A stretch of 64,000 nt of DNA from Paenalcaligenes sp052103955 (GCA_052103955.1 JBQELO010000005.1:1-64000); one strand, 5' to 3'; shown: positions 8,969 to 18,092, counted from the first letter of the stretch. The notes: a model not told the origin generated them from the sequence alone. Numbers and translations: made by a program.

Positions 8969-8995
8969 AAAAAATTGCCGACCCTAAGGCCGGCA
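8969..8995 (-). terminator. Terminator of the peroxiredoxin gene
   Basis: Read on the minus strand, TGCCGGCC and GGTCGGCA form an eight-pair stem with one G-T pair and a four-base loop, followed by ATTTTTT. It ends six bases before the MFS start codon. Confidence 0.8.
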
Positions 8996-9052
8996 GATTC
9001 ACTTCATTTCTCACCCTTGATTTACGCAAAACCAAGGGGAAAATAGTCTGCC

Positions 9053-9556
9053 CTACAGCTGTTTCAACAGAGTCTCGGCATCGCTACGCTCGTAGCCACC
9101 GCCATCTTCCAGATTCAGGACTTTCACGACGCCATCTTCCAGCAATGCGGAATAACGACGTGAACGCACACCCAAACCCTTAGCTGTTAAATCTAGCTCT
9201 AGACCCAATTTCGCTGTCCAGTCGCCGCTACCATCTGCCAACAGGCGCACTTTGCCTTCAGCTTTTTGGTCTTTGGCCCATGCACCCATTACAAATGCAT
9301 CGTTTACCGCCACGCACCAAATCTCGTCTACGCCTTTAGCTTTGAACTCAGCCGCTTTGGCAATAAAGCCTGGCAAATGCTGTTCAGAGCAAGTAGGTGT
9401 GAAAGCACCAGGCACAGCAAACAGTACAATTTTCTTGCCTGCTACTGCATCTGCTACCTGAAAACTATTAGGGCCTAGCGCGCATGTGTCCGTCGCTGTC
9501 AGCACATACTCTGCCAATGTTGCGTTAGGGACTTTGTCGCCAACTTTAATTGTCAT
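9053..9556 (-). CDS. Peroxiredoxin, Prx5 family
   Basis: A 167-residue thioredoxin-fold peroxidase that reduces hydroperoxides. VPGAFTPTCSEQHLPGF is the Prx5 active site, with peroxidatic Cys56. Cys25 may be a further redox residue. There is no fused glutaredoxin domain, unlike the Haemophilus hybrid form. ATLLEDGVVKVLNLEDGGG-like C-terminal sequence is typical (here SALLEDGVVKVLNLEDGGGY). GGAG precedes the ATG. It is cytoplasmic and monocistronic, bounded by a hairpin upstream at 9684-9721 and its own terminator downstream. Confidence 0.94.
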   Translation of the reverse strand: MTIKVGDKVPNATLAEYVLTATDTCALGPNSFQVADAVAGKKIVLFAVPGAFTPTCSEQHLPGFIAKAAEFKAKGVDEIWCVAVNDAFVMGAWAKDQKAEGKVRLLADGSGDWTAKLGLELDLTAKGLGVRSRRYSALLEDGVVKVLNLEDGGGYERSDAETLLKQL

Positions 9557-9683
9557 GGTTTCTCCACCTCATAAACCTGCATAAATTACGGCCATGCCGT
9601 TCACCAATGAGTATGATGCCGCATTCTGCGTGACAAACCGGTAGACGGCGTCAAAACATCCACTCACTCGTCTACATGATACA

Positions 9684-9721
9684 ACAAGACCTGGCGGTGA
9701 CAGGCACCTACCAGGTCTTGT
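9684..9721 (-). terminator. Long hairpin after dctM
   Basis: An 11-bp stem (ACAAGACCTGG / CCAGGTCTTGT) encloses an inner four-bp stem (GGTG/CACC). It lies 33 bp past the dctM stop. There is no real T tract on the minus strand, so it may be a weak terminator or a 3' stabiliser for the dctPQM message. Confidence 0.55.
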
Positions 9722-9754
9722 TTGTATCTAGCCATAACCTCTATATGGAGATTG

Positions 9755-11080
9755 CTATAGCCAGCCGGTCAGTCGTGGGAACCACAAGGTCACTTCTGGG
9801 ATGAAGGTAATAATCATCAAGAAGGTTAACCCTGTCAGCAACCATGGAATGGTGGACTTGGTGACCTCTGTTAAACCTAGCTTCGATATACTGGATGCCA
9901 CATAGAGGTTTAACCCCACCGGCGGCGTTGCCAACCCGATCTCCATGTTGACCACCAGCATGATCCCGAAGTGAACAGGGTCCATACCCAACTTCATTGC
10001 TACGGGGAACAAAATAGGTGCCATGATCAAAATCAGACCAGACGGCTCCATCACCATACCAATGACCAGCAGCAGTACGTTCACGAACAACAAGAATGCA
10101 ATCAAGCCCATGCCTTGATCCACAATCCATGCCGCAATGTCTTGCGGGATTTGTTCAGACGTTAAGATGAAGGCAAACATCACCGCGTTGGTAATGATAT
10201 ATAGCAACATCGCGCTCATTGCAGCCGATTCCAGCACAATCTTGCGCACGTCTTTAAGCTTGACGTCTTTGTATACCCATACGGCGATTACAAACGCGTA
10301 TACCGCACTGATGGCCGCTGCCTCAGTCGGTGTAAACACACCGCTGTAAATACCGCCCATCACCACAACCACCAGCATCAGACCCCAAACGGAATCTTTA
10401 AACGCTACCCAGCGCTCGCGCATGCTGGCTTTAGGCATACGTGGATAATCCAGCTTCCATGCACGGTACATGGTGGTCACACCCAGCATGAATGCCAAGA
10501 TCAAACCAGGCACCACACCAGCAATAAACAGCTGGCCAATAGAAGCGGTACCAACGCGTACACCATCAGGACCTTCAACCATCATGCCACTGGTCGCTAC
10601 GGCGTACATCACCATCACAATAGACGGTGGAAGCAAGATACCCAGACCACCCGAGGTGGATACGATACCCGTACCAAACTGCAGTGGATAACCTTGTTTG
10701 GCCATCGCAGGAATCATGATGGAACCAATCGCAGCAACCGTCGCAGGAGACGAACCACTAATGGATGCAAACAACGCACATGCCAATACCGCCGCTAAAC
10801 CCATACCACCGGGAAAATGCCCCACCATGGAGGACGCAAACCGGATCATCCGCTGCGCCACCCCACCGTGCGTTAAAAAGCCCCCCGCCAAGATAAAGAA
10901 CGGGATCGCCATAATCTCAAACTTTTCAATACCGGTGAACAGTTTGAGAGCAATACTGTCCATAGGTACGCTGGTCATGGTGAACAAAAACGTCATCACC
11001 GTCAGACCTAGCGCAATGGATACTGGCATCCCTGTGAGCAGCAGTACGCCTAGCAGCGCGAAAATAATAAAACTGGTCAT
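9755..11080 (-). CDS. dctM: TRAP transporter large permease (DctM)
   Basis: A 441-residue inner-membrane protein with about 12 helices, the ion-coupled translocation subunit of a tripartite TRAP importer. MAIPFFILAGGFLTHGGVA, FASISGSSPATVAAIGSIM and LLPPSIVMVMYAVAT are hallmark DctM segments, and EMGLATPPVGLN-like sequence (EIGLATPPVGLN) is present near the C-terminus. The start overlaps the dctQ stop by 4 bp (ATGA). With the DctSR-like regulators nearby, C4-dicarboxylates (malate, fumarate, succinate) are the likely substrates, an inference from the DctPQM paradigm. Confidence 0.95.
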   Translation of the reverse strand: MTSFIIFALLGVLLLTGMPVSIALGLTVMTFLFTMTSVPMDSIALKLFTGIEKFEIMAIPFFILAGGFLTHGGVAQRMIRFASSMVGHFPGGMGLAAVLACALFASISGSSPATVAAIGSIMIPAMAKQGYPLQFGTGIVSTSGGLGILLPPSIVMVMYAVATSGMMVEGPDGVRVGTASIGQLFIAGVVPGLILAFMLGVTTMYRAWKLDYPRMPKASMRERWVAFKDSVWGLMLVVVVMGGIYSGVFTPTEAAAISAVYAFVIAVWVYKDVKLKDVRKIVLESAAMSAMLLYIITNAVMFAFILTSEQIPQDIAAWIVDQGMGLIAFLLFVNVLLLVIGMVMEPSGLILIMAPILFPVAMKLGMDPVHFGIMLVVNMEIGLATPPVGLNLYVASSISKLGLTEVTKSTIPWLLTGLTFLMIITFIPEVTLWFPRLTGWL

Positions 11081-11697
11081 GCGGATTCTCCGTCTTTCCT
11101 CATATCATCCAACCACTCTTCGCCAGGCTCTTCATGCTCGTACTTACCTTTAGACAGGAAGGCGTACAGCGCCTGCAAGAAACGGAAACACATCAACGCT
11201 GAACCCGCTGGTACAGCAAGGTACACAATCCACACTGGTACTTCTAAGTCAGCCGACACTTGGGCTGTCTGGCTGATGCCATAAACAAAGCTGCCACCGA
11301 TCCATGCCACCAGCGCCGTAAATATCACACCGCCCAGCAACGAGATCACGATCAGCACTTTGCGTTTGCTTGGTGATACCGCGTTTACCAACACGTCCAC
11401 ACCCACGTGGATGCCCGTACGCACACCATAGGCAGCACCAAACTTGGCCATCCATACAAACAGGTAAATACACAACTCCTGCGCCCACAGCATATTCACG
11501 CTCACCACCGAACGGTAGGCTGAGCGCAGCGTGGACGACAGCTGTGGATAATCATGTGATCGCGCCCACGCGACCATATCCGCCAGCAAAGACACGGAGT
11601 AACGCTGCGTCACGGCGACAAAAATAATCAGCACGGCCGCAATCATTAATACAGAGATAAAAATCTCTTCAAACTTATCTAAAAAACGTAGAAACAT
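11077..11697 (-). CDS. dctQ: TRAP transporter small permease (DctQ)
   Basis: A 206-residue four-helix membrane protein, the small subunit that pairs with DctM. AQELCIYLFVWMAKFGAAYG and then TGIHVGVDVLVN form the conserved DctQ core (E-x-x-R/Y-x-x-F-x-W and H-x-x-V-D). It is slightly longer than many DctQ proteins, with a hydrophilic insert at residues about 40-65 and an acidic tail. GGAG lies before the ATG. A 136-bp gap with a hairpin separates it from dctP; it overlaps dctM by 4 bp. Confidence 0.93.
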   Translation of the reverse strand: MFLRFLDKFEEIFISVLMIAAVLIIFVAVTQRYSVSLLADMVAWARSHDYPQLSSTLRSAYRSVVSVNMLWAQELCIYLFVWMAKFGAAYGVRTGIHVGVDVLVNAVSPSKRKVLIVISLLGGVIFTALVAWIGGSFVYGISQTAQVSADLEVPVWIVYLAVPAGSALMCFRFLQALYAFLSKGKYEHEEPGEEWLDDMRKDGESA

Positions 11698-11798
11698 GGC
11701 TTCTCCGAGACCTGTATACCCCGCGCAGCAACGCTATCGCGGGGTGGGGTCAAGCCTATAAGATGTGGTCTATACCACCGACCTGAAAACCAGAAAAA

Positions 11799-11818
11799 CT
11801 GGCGCAGTCTCGCGCCAG
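11799..11818 (-). promoter_or_regulatory. Intercistronic hairpin between dctP and dctQ
   Basis: CTGGCGC and GCGCCAG form a perfect seven-bp stem with a six-base loop just after the dctP stop, without a T tract. Such hairpins often stabilise the upstream binding-protein message or reduce read-through, so that binding protein outnumbers permease. The function here is inferred. Confidence 0.6.
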
Positions 11819-11833
11819 CTCGTGATTTGGTTT

Positions 11834-12820
11834 TTATTCGACTGCTTTGTAAACCGCGTCAATGGTGTCCTGACCAATACGGGAAGCCATTTGCTGGTGT
11901 ACAGGACGCAACTGCGTGATCCACTCTTGACGCTCTTCGTCTGTCAGGTCATAGAACGTGGTTTTGCCAGATGCTTTCATCGCTGCCAACGACTCATCGT
12001 TTTCTTGCTGAGCAATTTCGTTCGCGTACTCGGTGGCTTCTTCCATCGCTTTTTCTAGCTGAGTACGTGTTTCTTCATCCAAACCTTCCCAGAACTTCTT
12101 GTTCACGATAACGGCATAACCCAAGTAACCATGATTAGAGTTGGTAGCGTGTTTTTGCACTTCGTGCATTTTCTGGGTGTACATATTGGATGGTGGGTTC
12201 TCGGTACCATCTACCACACCAGTTTGCAGGCCTTGATATACCTCGGAGAACGCCATTACCTGTGGCACCGCATCCAGTGCTTGCATCTGCGCTTCCAATA
12301 CTTTGGAAGACTGAATACGCATCTTCAGGCCTAGGAAGTCATCAGGGGTATGCAAAGGAGAGTTTGCACTCATGACTTTGAAACCGTTATCCCAATACGC
12401 CAAACCTTTAATGCCTTTTGGCTCTAGCTTAGCCAGCAAATCTTTACCAACTTGGCCATTGGTGACTTTACGCAGGTCGTCTTTGTTTTCAAAGATAAAT
12501 GGCAAATCGAACACTTCAAATTCGCGCACGCCCAACGGACCAAATTTAGCCAAGGAAGGAGCCAACATTTGTACGGCACCTAATTGCAAGGCTTCCAGTT
12601 CCTCTTTATCCTTGTAAAGCTGCGAGTTTGGATATACCTCAACAACCACTTTACCGCCGGTATACTCTTCAGCCAATTGTTTGAAACGATCAGCACCTTT
12701 ACCTTTAGGTGTGTCAGGAGCTACAACGTGACTGAACTTGATCACCAGTGGATCAGCGGCCCATGCGCTGGTAGCCATTAGTGCTGAAGCAACCAGTGTC
12801 AGCGTAAAGATTTTTTTCAT
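11834..12820 (-). CDS. dctP: TRAP transporter substrate-binding protein (DctP)
   Basis: A 328-residue periplasmic binding protein with a signal peptide (MKKIFTLTLVASALMATSAWA, cleavage before ADPLVIKF). KFSHVVAPDTPKGKGADRFK and then GLKMRIQSSKVLEAQMQALDA are typical DctP segments; the Arg of the KMRIQ motif binds the substrate carboxylate in the family. VYQGLQTGVVDGTENP completes the signature. The start at 12820 is fixed by GAGGGG upstream and by the signal peptide; an extended in-frame start is rejected. It opens the dctPQM operon, divergent from dctSR. Confidence 0.96.
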   Translation of the reverse strand: MKKIFTLTLVASALMATSAWAADPLVIKFSHVVAPDTPKGKGADRFKQLAEEYTGGKVVVEVYPNSQLYKDKEELEALQLGAVQMLAPSLAKFGPLGVREFEVFDLPFIFENKDDLRKVTNGQVGKDLLAKLEPKGIKGLAYWDNGFKVMSANSPLHTPDDFLGLKMRIQSSKVLEAQMQALDAVPQVMAFSEVYQGLQTGVVDGTENPPSNMYTQKMHEVQKHATNSNHGYLGYAVIVNKKFWEGLDEETRTQLEKAMEEATEYANEIAQQENDESLAAMKASGKTTFYDLTDEERQEWITQLRPVHQQMASRIGQDTIDAVYKAVE

Positions 12821-12936
12821 TCTTCCCCTCCATGACCCTGCAGGTCTATTTGCTAGTGTTATAAAAAACAGATAATTCGCAGAGTAAAAATATTTTTCAC
12901 CTTCCACTATTGTGGAAATCCGAAGTAAGCACCTAT

Positions 12937-14898
12937 ATGCGTATTTTTAGCAGCACTTTTCAGGGTAAACACCTAAGCGGTTCATCCAGGTTTAATGCCT
13001 TTATGAGCTACGCACCTATTTTGGCTATCGCCATTATCGTGATTTTAATTACGCTGTTTATTCTGTTATTACGCAAAGATAGAGTGGATGAATTACGTAC
13101 AAAACTGATTGAAGATGCCTTATGGGTAGAGCAGAACCTATTTTTCCAGCTACGCACACATGAGGAAAACATAGAGCGACTTGCCCAAGAAATCAGCAAG
13201 GGGCAAGACCCAGACGTACTGCTCACCCGCTTGCAACACGTCAAAGACATACACCCAGAGTTGCAAATCATCAGTTGGTTTGATGAGCAGCGTGACGAAC
13301 CGCTAACCCTACCTCGTGGCTATAACGCTCAATCACCCACTGATCCTTTGCCCCGCTTTAAAAGCTGGTTTCCTGCCCGCAAAGACGAGCAGTTAAACGA
13401 AATACTGGTTGATTTCCAAGTGCCTATTTTTGGGGCAAATAATCAGCCTACTGGCTTGCTACGTACCTCGCTTTCGCTAAACCAACTTCTCACCAGTCAA
13501 ATACCGTGGTGGGTGGCGGGTCAGTATGAGATCGTCCTCGTCGATAACAATAGCGACAGAGTGATTGCCAGACGTGTTAACACGGCGCTCAAAACCAGCG
13601 AGCTTAGCTACAGCATGTCGGTAGACCCACCCTTACATGGCGTGCGCCTACAGTTAAAACCCTATACCTCTGGCTCTACTTCTACCCAAACACTGCTAAT
13701 TATTGTGATTGTGGGGCTGGCCATTTTTGCCATCATTAGTTTATTGGTGCAGTACTACTACGCCCGTAAGCGCCAACAAGCCGAACAAGCGTTGCTGGAT
13801 GAGCAAAACTTCAGACGAGCCATGGAAAACTCCATGACCACCGGCATGCGCGCTCGCGATCTCAATGGCCGCATTCTGTATGTGAACCCGGCTTTTTGTC
13901 AGTTAGTGGGTTGGAAAGCCGAAGAAATTATTGGTCTGTCGCCCCCCATGCCGTGGTGGCCACCTGATATGGTGAATGAAACCCTAGATAGGCACTACCA
14001 ACAAAACCGTATGCCTACGGCCCAAAGCTTTGAGACACGCTTCCAGCACCGCGATGGTTCTATCTTGGACATACAGGTGCACGAAGCCCCCTTGATTAAT
14101 AACCAAGGTAAACACATGGGTTGGATGGGTTCTATTATTGATATTTCTTCGCGTAAAGCGCAGGAAGAGCGCACCAGTCAACAAGCCGAACAACTACAAA
14201 AAACAGCGCATTTAATGAGTATGGGTGAGGTCGCCTCTACTCTTGCTCACGAGCTCAACCAGCCCTTATCTGCCGTTGCCAGTTATGCAGCGGGGTGCTT
14301 GAACCTACTAGAAGACGATGAGGAAACTAGCCGCGATGACTTACGTAGCGGATTAGAAAGTTTAGCTGCCCAAAATCGACGTGCTGGCGAAATCGTACGT
14401 CGCACCAACGACTTTGTACGTAAGCGAGAACCTTTGCTTAAACAAGAAGAGCTACGCCCTATCATTTTGGACAGCCTAAGTTTTATCCACAATGAACTGC
14501 TGAAGCATAAGGTACGCACCACCCTAGACCTTCCCGAGGCCGACCTCTATGTCATGGCGGATCGCATCATGATTGAGCAAGTGCTGTTCAACCTATTGCG
14601 AAATGCACTAGAAGCACTCAAGAACCAACCTATGGATCAGCGTAAAATAGACATCAACGTACAAACACGAGGCCAGCACGCATTAATTGCCGTCAGCGAT
14701 CAAGGCCCTGGCGTTGCTGCTGAAATGGTGCCTTTATTGTTCCAGCCTTTCTCTACCAATAAAACCAACGGAATGGGCATAGGTTTGAACATTTGCCGAT
14801 CCATTATTGAACTTCACCGTGGCACGCTATGGTATGAAACACCTGCCACTCACGGTGCCACCTTTGTCTTTACCTTACCGCTTGCCAAACATGACTGA
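12937..14898 (+). CDS. dctS: Sensor histidine kinase, DctS-like
   Basis: A 653-residue membrane sensor. One helix lies near residues 25-45 and a second near 245-270, bracketing a periplasmic sensing domain of about 200 residues. A PAS domain (residues about 285-400) follows, then HisKA with phospho-acceptor His438 in STLAHELNQPLSAV, and HATPase with NLLRNALEAL (N box), DQGPGVA (G1) and GMGIGLNICRSI (G2). Size and order match Rhodobacter DctS, which senses C4-dicarboxylates. The start is uncertain between ATG 12937 and TTG 12910. It overlaps dctR by 8 bp and is divergent from dctP. Confidence 0.9.
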   Translation: MRIFSSTFQGKHLSGSSRFNAFMSYAPILAIAIIVILITLFILLLRKDRVDELRTKLIEDALWVEQNLFFQLRTHEENIERLAQEISKGQDPDVLLTRLQHVKDIHPELQIISWFDEQRDEPLTLPRGYNAQSPTDPLPRFKSWFPARKDEQLNEILVDFQVPIFGANNQPTGLLRTSLSLNQLLTSQIPWWVAGQYEIVLVDNNSDRVIARRVNTALKTSELSYSMSVDPPLHGVRLQLKPYTSGSTSTQTLLIIVIVGLAIFAIISLLVQYYYARKRQQAEQALLDEQNFRRAMENSMTTGMRARDLNGRILYVNPAFCQLVGWKAEEIIGLSPPMPWWPPDMVNETLDRHYQQNRMPTAQSFETRFQHRDGSILDIQVHEAPLINNQGKHMGWMGSIIDISSRKAQEERTSQQAEQLQKTAHLMSMGEVASTLAHELNQPLSAVASYAAGCLNLLEDDEETSRDDLRSGLESLAAQNRRAGEIVRRTNDFVRKREPLLKQEELRPIILDSLSFIHNELLKHKVRTTLDLPEADLYVMADRIMIEQVLFNLLRNALEALKNQPMDQRKIDINVQTRGQHALIAVSDQGPGVAAEMVPLLFQPFSTNKTNGMGIGLNICRSIIELHRGTLWYETPATHGATFVFTLPLAKHD

Positions 14899-15532
14899 CG
14901 CACGTTCACCAGCCATCGTACATATTATTGATGATGATCAGGCTATACGAGATGCCCTAGCATGGTTGTTTAAAACCCGTAAAGTTCCTACTCAGCAGTG
15001 GGACTCAGGGGAGAGCTTTTTGCAAGCGTGGCACCCTGAGCTTAACGGCTGTTTGCTGTTAGACATTCGTATGGAAGGCTTATCGGGCCTAGAAGTGTTT
15101 GATCAGCTTTGCGAAAAAGGCGCCACTCAACCGGTGATATTCCTAACCGGGCACGGTGATTTACCCATGGCAGTGGCTTCATTAAAACGTGGTGCTGTGG
15201 ATTTTATTGAAAAGCCGTTCAACGACAACGAGCTAGTGGATAGAGTGTTAGAGGTGCTACACACTTACCAGTTAAACCGTGAAGAACAACTACGTCAGCA
15301 GCAATGGAACGACAAACTAGCGTCATTGTCATCACGCGAAAAACAAGTGCTGCAGTTGGCATTGCAAGGCATGCTGAACAAACAAATAGCCGAAATGCTG
15401 GACGTTAGCATGCGCACCATTGAAGTGCACCGCGCTCGCATTCTGGAAAAAACCGGCACCAAAAACCTGTTAGAACTCGCACGCTTCTGTGGGAGCGAAA
15501 GTTTCCTGATCGAAGATAACCTCGAATCATGA
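14891..15532 (+). CDS. dctR: Response regulator, FixJ/DctR type
   Basis: A 213-residue two-domain regulator. The receiver (residues about 8-125) has the acidic patch IIDDDQ, phospho-acceptor Asp58 in LLLDIRMEG, and Lys in FIEKPFND. The C-terminal LuxR/FixJ HTH (residues about 145-205) reads LSSREKQVLQLALQGMLNKQ and then ISMRTIEVHRARI-like sequence. It lacks the AAA+ domain of DctD and so works with sigma-70, like DctR of Rhodobacter. It starts inside the end of dctS. It probably activates dctPQM when phosphorylated. The earlier in-frame start lies within dctS and is rejected. Confidence 0.92.
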   Translation: MTDARSPAIVHIIDDDQAIRDALAWLFKTRKVPTQQWDSGESFLQAWHPELNGCLLLDIRMEGLSGLEVFDQLCEKGATQPVIFLTGHGDLPMAVASLKRGAVDFIEKPFNDNELVDRVLEVLHTYQLNREEQLRQQQWNDKLASLSSREKQVLQLALQGMLNKQIAEMLDVSMRTIEVHRARILEKTGTKNLLELARFCGSESFLIEDNLES

Positions 15533-15564
15533 GCGACTTCAATACCGTACAGAAATGACATGCC

Positions 15565-15570
15565 TATAAT
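15565..15570 (+). promoter_or_regulatory. Candidate -10 element ahead of moaC
   Basis: A perfect TATAAT lies 43 bp before the moaC ATG, in the gap after dctR. No good -35 hexamer is found at 16-18 bp, so the assignment is tentative. Confidence 0.35.
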
Positions 15571-15612
15571 AGGGCAACCCCGTAGATTAACTTCTAGTAT
15601 CTGTTTCACATC

Positions 15613-16149
15613 ATGGCGAATTCTTCTTCCCCCACCGGTTTCGGTATTCCTGGTTCTGACGCCCGTTTGAGTCACCTTGACGAAAGTGGCAGTGTTCGCA
15701 TGGTGGATATCAGCCATAAAAACCTAAGCGCACGTTCGGCAACAGCGTATGGTCGAGTACGCTTGGGCGAGCATGCTTTCGCCCTGCTTTCGGCACAAGA
15801 CAACGCCAAAGGCGAAGTGTTAACTACCGCACACATTGCGGGCATTCAAGCCGCCAAGCGCTGTGCTGATTTGATCCCGTTATGCCATAGCTTGCCATTG
15901 GCCGTAGTAACTATTGAGTTCACTGTAGACGCCCCCAGCAGCAGTGTCATTATTCATGCCACGTGCAAAACCACACATGGTACTGGGGTAGAAATGGAAG
16001 CCATGACCGCCTGTAGCGTTGCTGCCCTTACTATTTACGACATGTGTAAAGCTGCCGATAAAGGTATCGTGATTGAGACCCTACGCTTACTGCATAAGTC
16101 GGGTGGAAAAAGCGGTGAATGGCATGCTTCGGAGTCCTCCCATGACTAA
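15613..16149 (+). CDS. moaC: Cyclic pyranopterin monophosphate synthase (MoaC)
   Basis: A 178-residue enzyme that converts the MoaA product to cyclic pyranopterin monophosphate, the first committed step of molybdenum cofactor synthesis. VRMVDISHKNLSARSATAYG, GIQAAKRCADLIPLCHSLPL and HGTGVEMEAMTACSVAALTI are canonical MoaC segments. The N-terminus is about 20 residues longer than the E. coli protein. It heads moaC-moaD-moaE-moeA, overlapping moaD by 8 bp. The downstream formate dehydrogenase is the obvious local user of the cofactor. Confidence 0.97.
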   Translation: MANSSSPTGFGIPGSDARLSHLDESGSVRMVDISHKNLSARSATAYGRVRLGEHAFALLSAQDNAKGEVLTTAHIAGIQAAKRCADLIPLCHSLPLAVVTIEFTVDAPSSSVIIHATCKTTHGTGVEMEAMTACSVAALTIYDMCKAADKGIVIETLRLLHKSGGKSGEWHASESSHD

Positions 16150-16399
16150 TACTTCTTCGATTTCCGTGCTGTACTTTGCCCAAGTGGCAGAACTAGTGGG
16201 TACACGCCAAGAGACATGGCCACTATCAGAAAGCCTGACCGTAGAAAGCTGGTTAGAGCAATTAATTGTTCGCTACCCACAATTGTCGCCCTTACATCGC
16301 CGTCTAAAAATTGCGGTTAATCAAGAGTACGCACACAAACAAACCGTCATACACGCAGGCAACGAAGTTGCTGTGTTTGAGCCCGTTACTGGAGGCTAA
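16142..16399 (+). CDS. moaD: Molybdopterin synthase small subunit (MoaD)
   Basis: An 85-residue ubiquitin-fold sulfur carrier. It ends in VFEPVTGG; the terminal Gly-Gly is thiocarboxylated and donates sulfur to the pyranopterin in the MoaD/MoaE complex. The N-terminal ISVLYFAQVAELVGT is the usual first strand and helix. The start at ATG 16142 lies inside the last codons of moaC, consistent with translational coupling. It precedes moaE by 2 bp. Confidence 0.96.
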   Translation: MTNTSSISVLYFAQVAELVGTRQETWPLSESLTVESWLEQLIVRYPQLSPLHRRLKIAVNQEYAHKQTVIHAGNEVAVFEPVTGG

Positions 16400-16401
16400 G
16401 T

Positions 16402-16860
16402 ATGGTGACCGTACAAGAGCCCGACTTCAATGCCCAAGAACTGATACAACAACTGTATGAGCAACACGCCGGGCACACTGGTGCCTTGCTAAGCTTCATT
16501 GGTTACGTACGCGACTACCAACCCGAACACCCTACCGACGCCTTGATACTGGAACACTATCCCGGCATGTGCGAGCGCGAGATAGAAGCCATTTGCACCC
16601 AAGCTAAAGAACGCTGGGACATTCTGGCTACCCGTGTGGTGCACCGTGTCGGTACCTTGCACCGTGACGAACAAATTGTTTTTGTAGCCGTCAGCAGCAT
16701 CCATCGTGGCGAGGCCTTTAAAGCCTGTGAATACATTATTGATGCCCTCAAAACTCGCGCCCCTTTTTGGAAGCGTGAACAGCTACAAGACGGCCAAAAA
16801 ATCTGGGTACAGCAACATGAGTCTGATGCCCACAAAACTGCTTTATGGGATAACGACTAA
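16402..16860 (+). CDS. moaE: Molybdopterin synthase catalytic subunit (MoaE)
   Basis: A 152-residue catalytic subunit that forms the dithiolene of molybdopterin with MoaD. GALLSFIGYVRDY, HRVGTLHRDEQIVFVAVSS and KTRAPFWKRE are conserved; the two Lys residues near the C-terminus (KTRAPFWK) line the active site in known MoaE proteins. Length is normal. It lies between moaD and moeA, each gap being 2 bp. Confidence 0.97.
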   Translation: MVTVQEPDFNAQELIQQLYEQHAGHTGALLSFIGYVRDYQPEHPTDALILEHYPGMCEREIEAICTQAKERWDILATRVVHRVGTLHRDEQIVFVAVSSIHRGEAFKACEYIIDALKTRAPFWKREQLQDGQKIWVQQHESDAHKTALWDND

Positions 16861-16862
16861 TC

Positions 16863-18074
16863 ATGAGCCTGCTCGACTTTGATATTGCCCAACAACGTTT
16901 AGTGGATGCCGGACAAGCGCTGGAACGTACAGAATCGGTACAACTGCACCAAGCACGTGGCCGCGTGCTTGCCCATACCGTAAATGCCGCCTTGAATATC
17001 CCCCCTGCAGATAACAGCGCGATGGATGGTTACGCCATACGCTTTGCTGATTATCAAGCAGGCAAAGCCTTACCCATTCAACAGCGCGTGTATGCTGGCG
17101 ATGTACCTGAAGCACTGCAAGCTGGTTATGCCGTACGCTTGTTTACGGGCAGCCTAATCCCCGCCAATGCCGACACTGTTGTGATCCAAGAGCTGTGCTC
17201 GGAAGACAACAACCAGTTGAGTATTTTGGAAGCCCCTATCAAAGGGCAACACGTGCGCTATGCCGGTGAAGATATGGCCCAACAGCAGCCCATTTTGCAA
17301 CGTGGCACCCTACTAGACAGTAGCCACATTGCGATGTTAGCAGCGCAAGGCATCACTGACGTACTGGTATATGGCACATTACGCGTAGGTATTCTGACTA
17401 CTGGTAACGAGCTAACTGAACCCGGTCAGCCCCTAAAAACGGGCCAAATTTATAACTCCAATGCCTCCATGTTGCGTGCCTTAGCAGAAGAAATGCACAC
17501 AGAGGTTACACACGTTATTCATGCGCCCGATACGTTAGAAAGCATTCAGTCTGCACTGGAAAAGCTTAGCCATGAATGCGATGTAGTGCTGACAGTAGGT
17601 GGTGTGTCGGTAGGCGATAAAGACTTGGTCAAACCTGCTATTGAAGCCGCTGGCGGTGAGTTGCAACTTTGGAAAGTACGCATGAAACCCGGTAAACCGG
17701 TTGCGCTCGCTAAACTGAACAACACACCTATTATCGGTTTACCCGGCAACCCTGTATCGGCTTATGCTGTATTTGCGTTGATGGTGACGCCACTAATCCG
17801 TGTGCTACAAGGCCGTACCCAAGCATTACCGCGTACTAGCTATGGCAAACTGGACTGTGAAGGTACCTTGCACGGCACCCGCGAAGAGTTTTTGCGTGTG
17901 CAAGCCATTACCCAAGAAGATGGCTCACTGCACTTACAGCCTTACCCGCAGCAAGGTTCGGGCATTATTAGTTCCTTAGCTTGGGCAACAGGCTTAGCCC
18001 GCGTACCGGCGGATACCGATGTTACTCCGGGCACACTCGTGCGCTACTACGACTTTGCGCACTGGTGCGCCTAA
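16863..18074 (+). CDS. moeA: Molybdopterin molybdotransferase (MoeA)
   Basis: A 403-residue enzyme that inserts molybdate into adenylated molybdopterin. NIPPADNSAMDGYAIR is the family N-terminal signature, GVSVGDKDLVKPAIE and KVRMKPGKPVALA are the core motifs, and GLPGNPVSAYAVF forms the active-site loop. It is the last gene of moaCDE-moeA and converges on mobA. No mogA/moaB homologue (the adenylyltransferase acting before MoeA) is present in the window. Confidence 0.97.
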   Translation: MSLLDFDIAQQRLVDAGQALERTESVQLHQARGRVLAHTVNAALNIPPADNSAMDGYAIRFADYQAGKALPIQQRVYAGDVPEALQAGYAVRLFTGSLIPANADTVVIQELCSEDNNQLSILEAPIKGQHVRYAGEDMAQQQPILQRGTLLDSSHIAMLAAQGITDVLVYGTLRVGILTTGNELTEPGQPLKTGQIYNSNASMLRALAEEMHTEVTHVIHAPDTLESIQSALEKLSHECDVVLTVGGVSVGDKDLVKPAIEAAGGELQLWKVRMKPGKPVALAKLNNTPIIGLPGNPVSAYAVFALMVTPLIRVLQGRTQALPRTSYGKLDCEGTLHGTREEFLRVQAITQEDGSLHLQPYPQQGSGIISSLAWATGLARVPADTDVTPGTLVRYYDFAHWCA

Positions 18075-18092
18075 GCCGAACACTCTTGGCAG

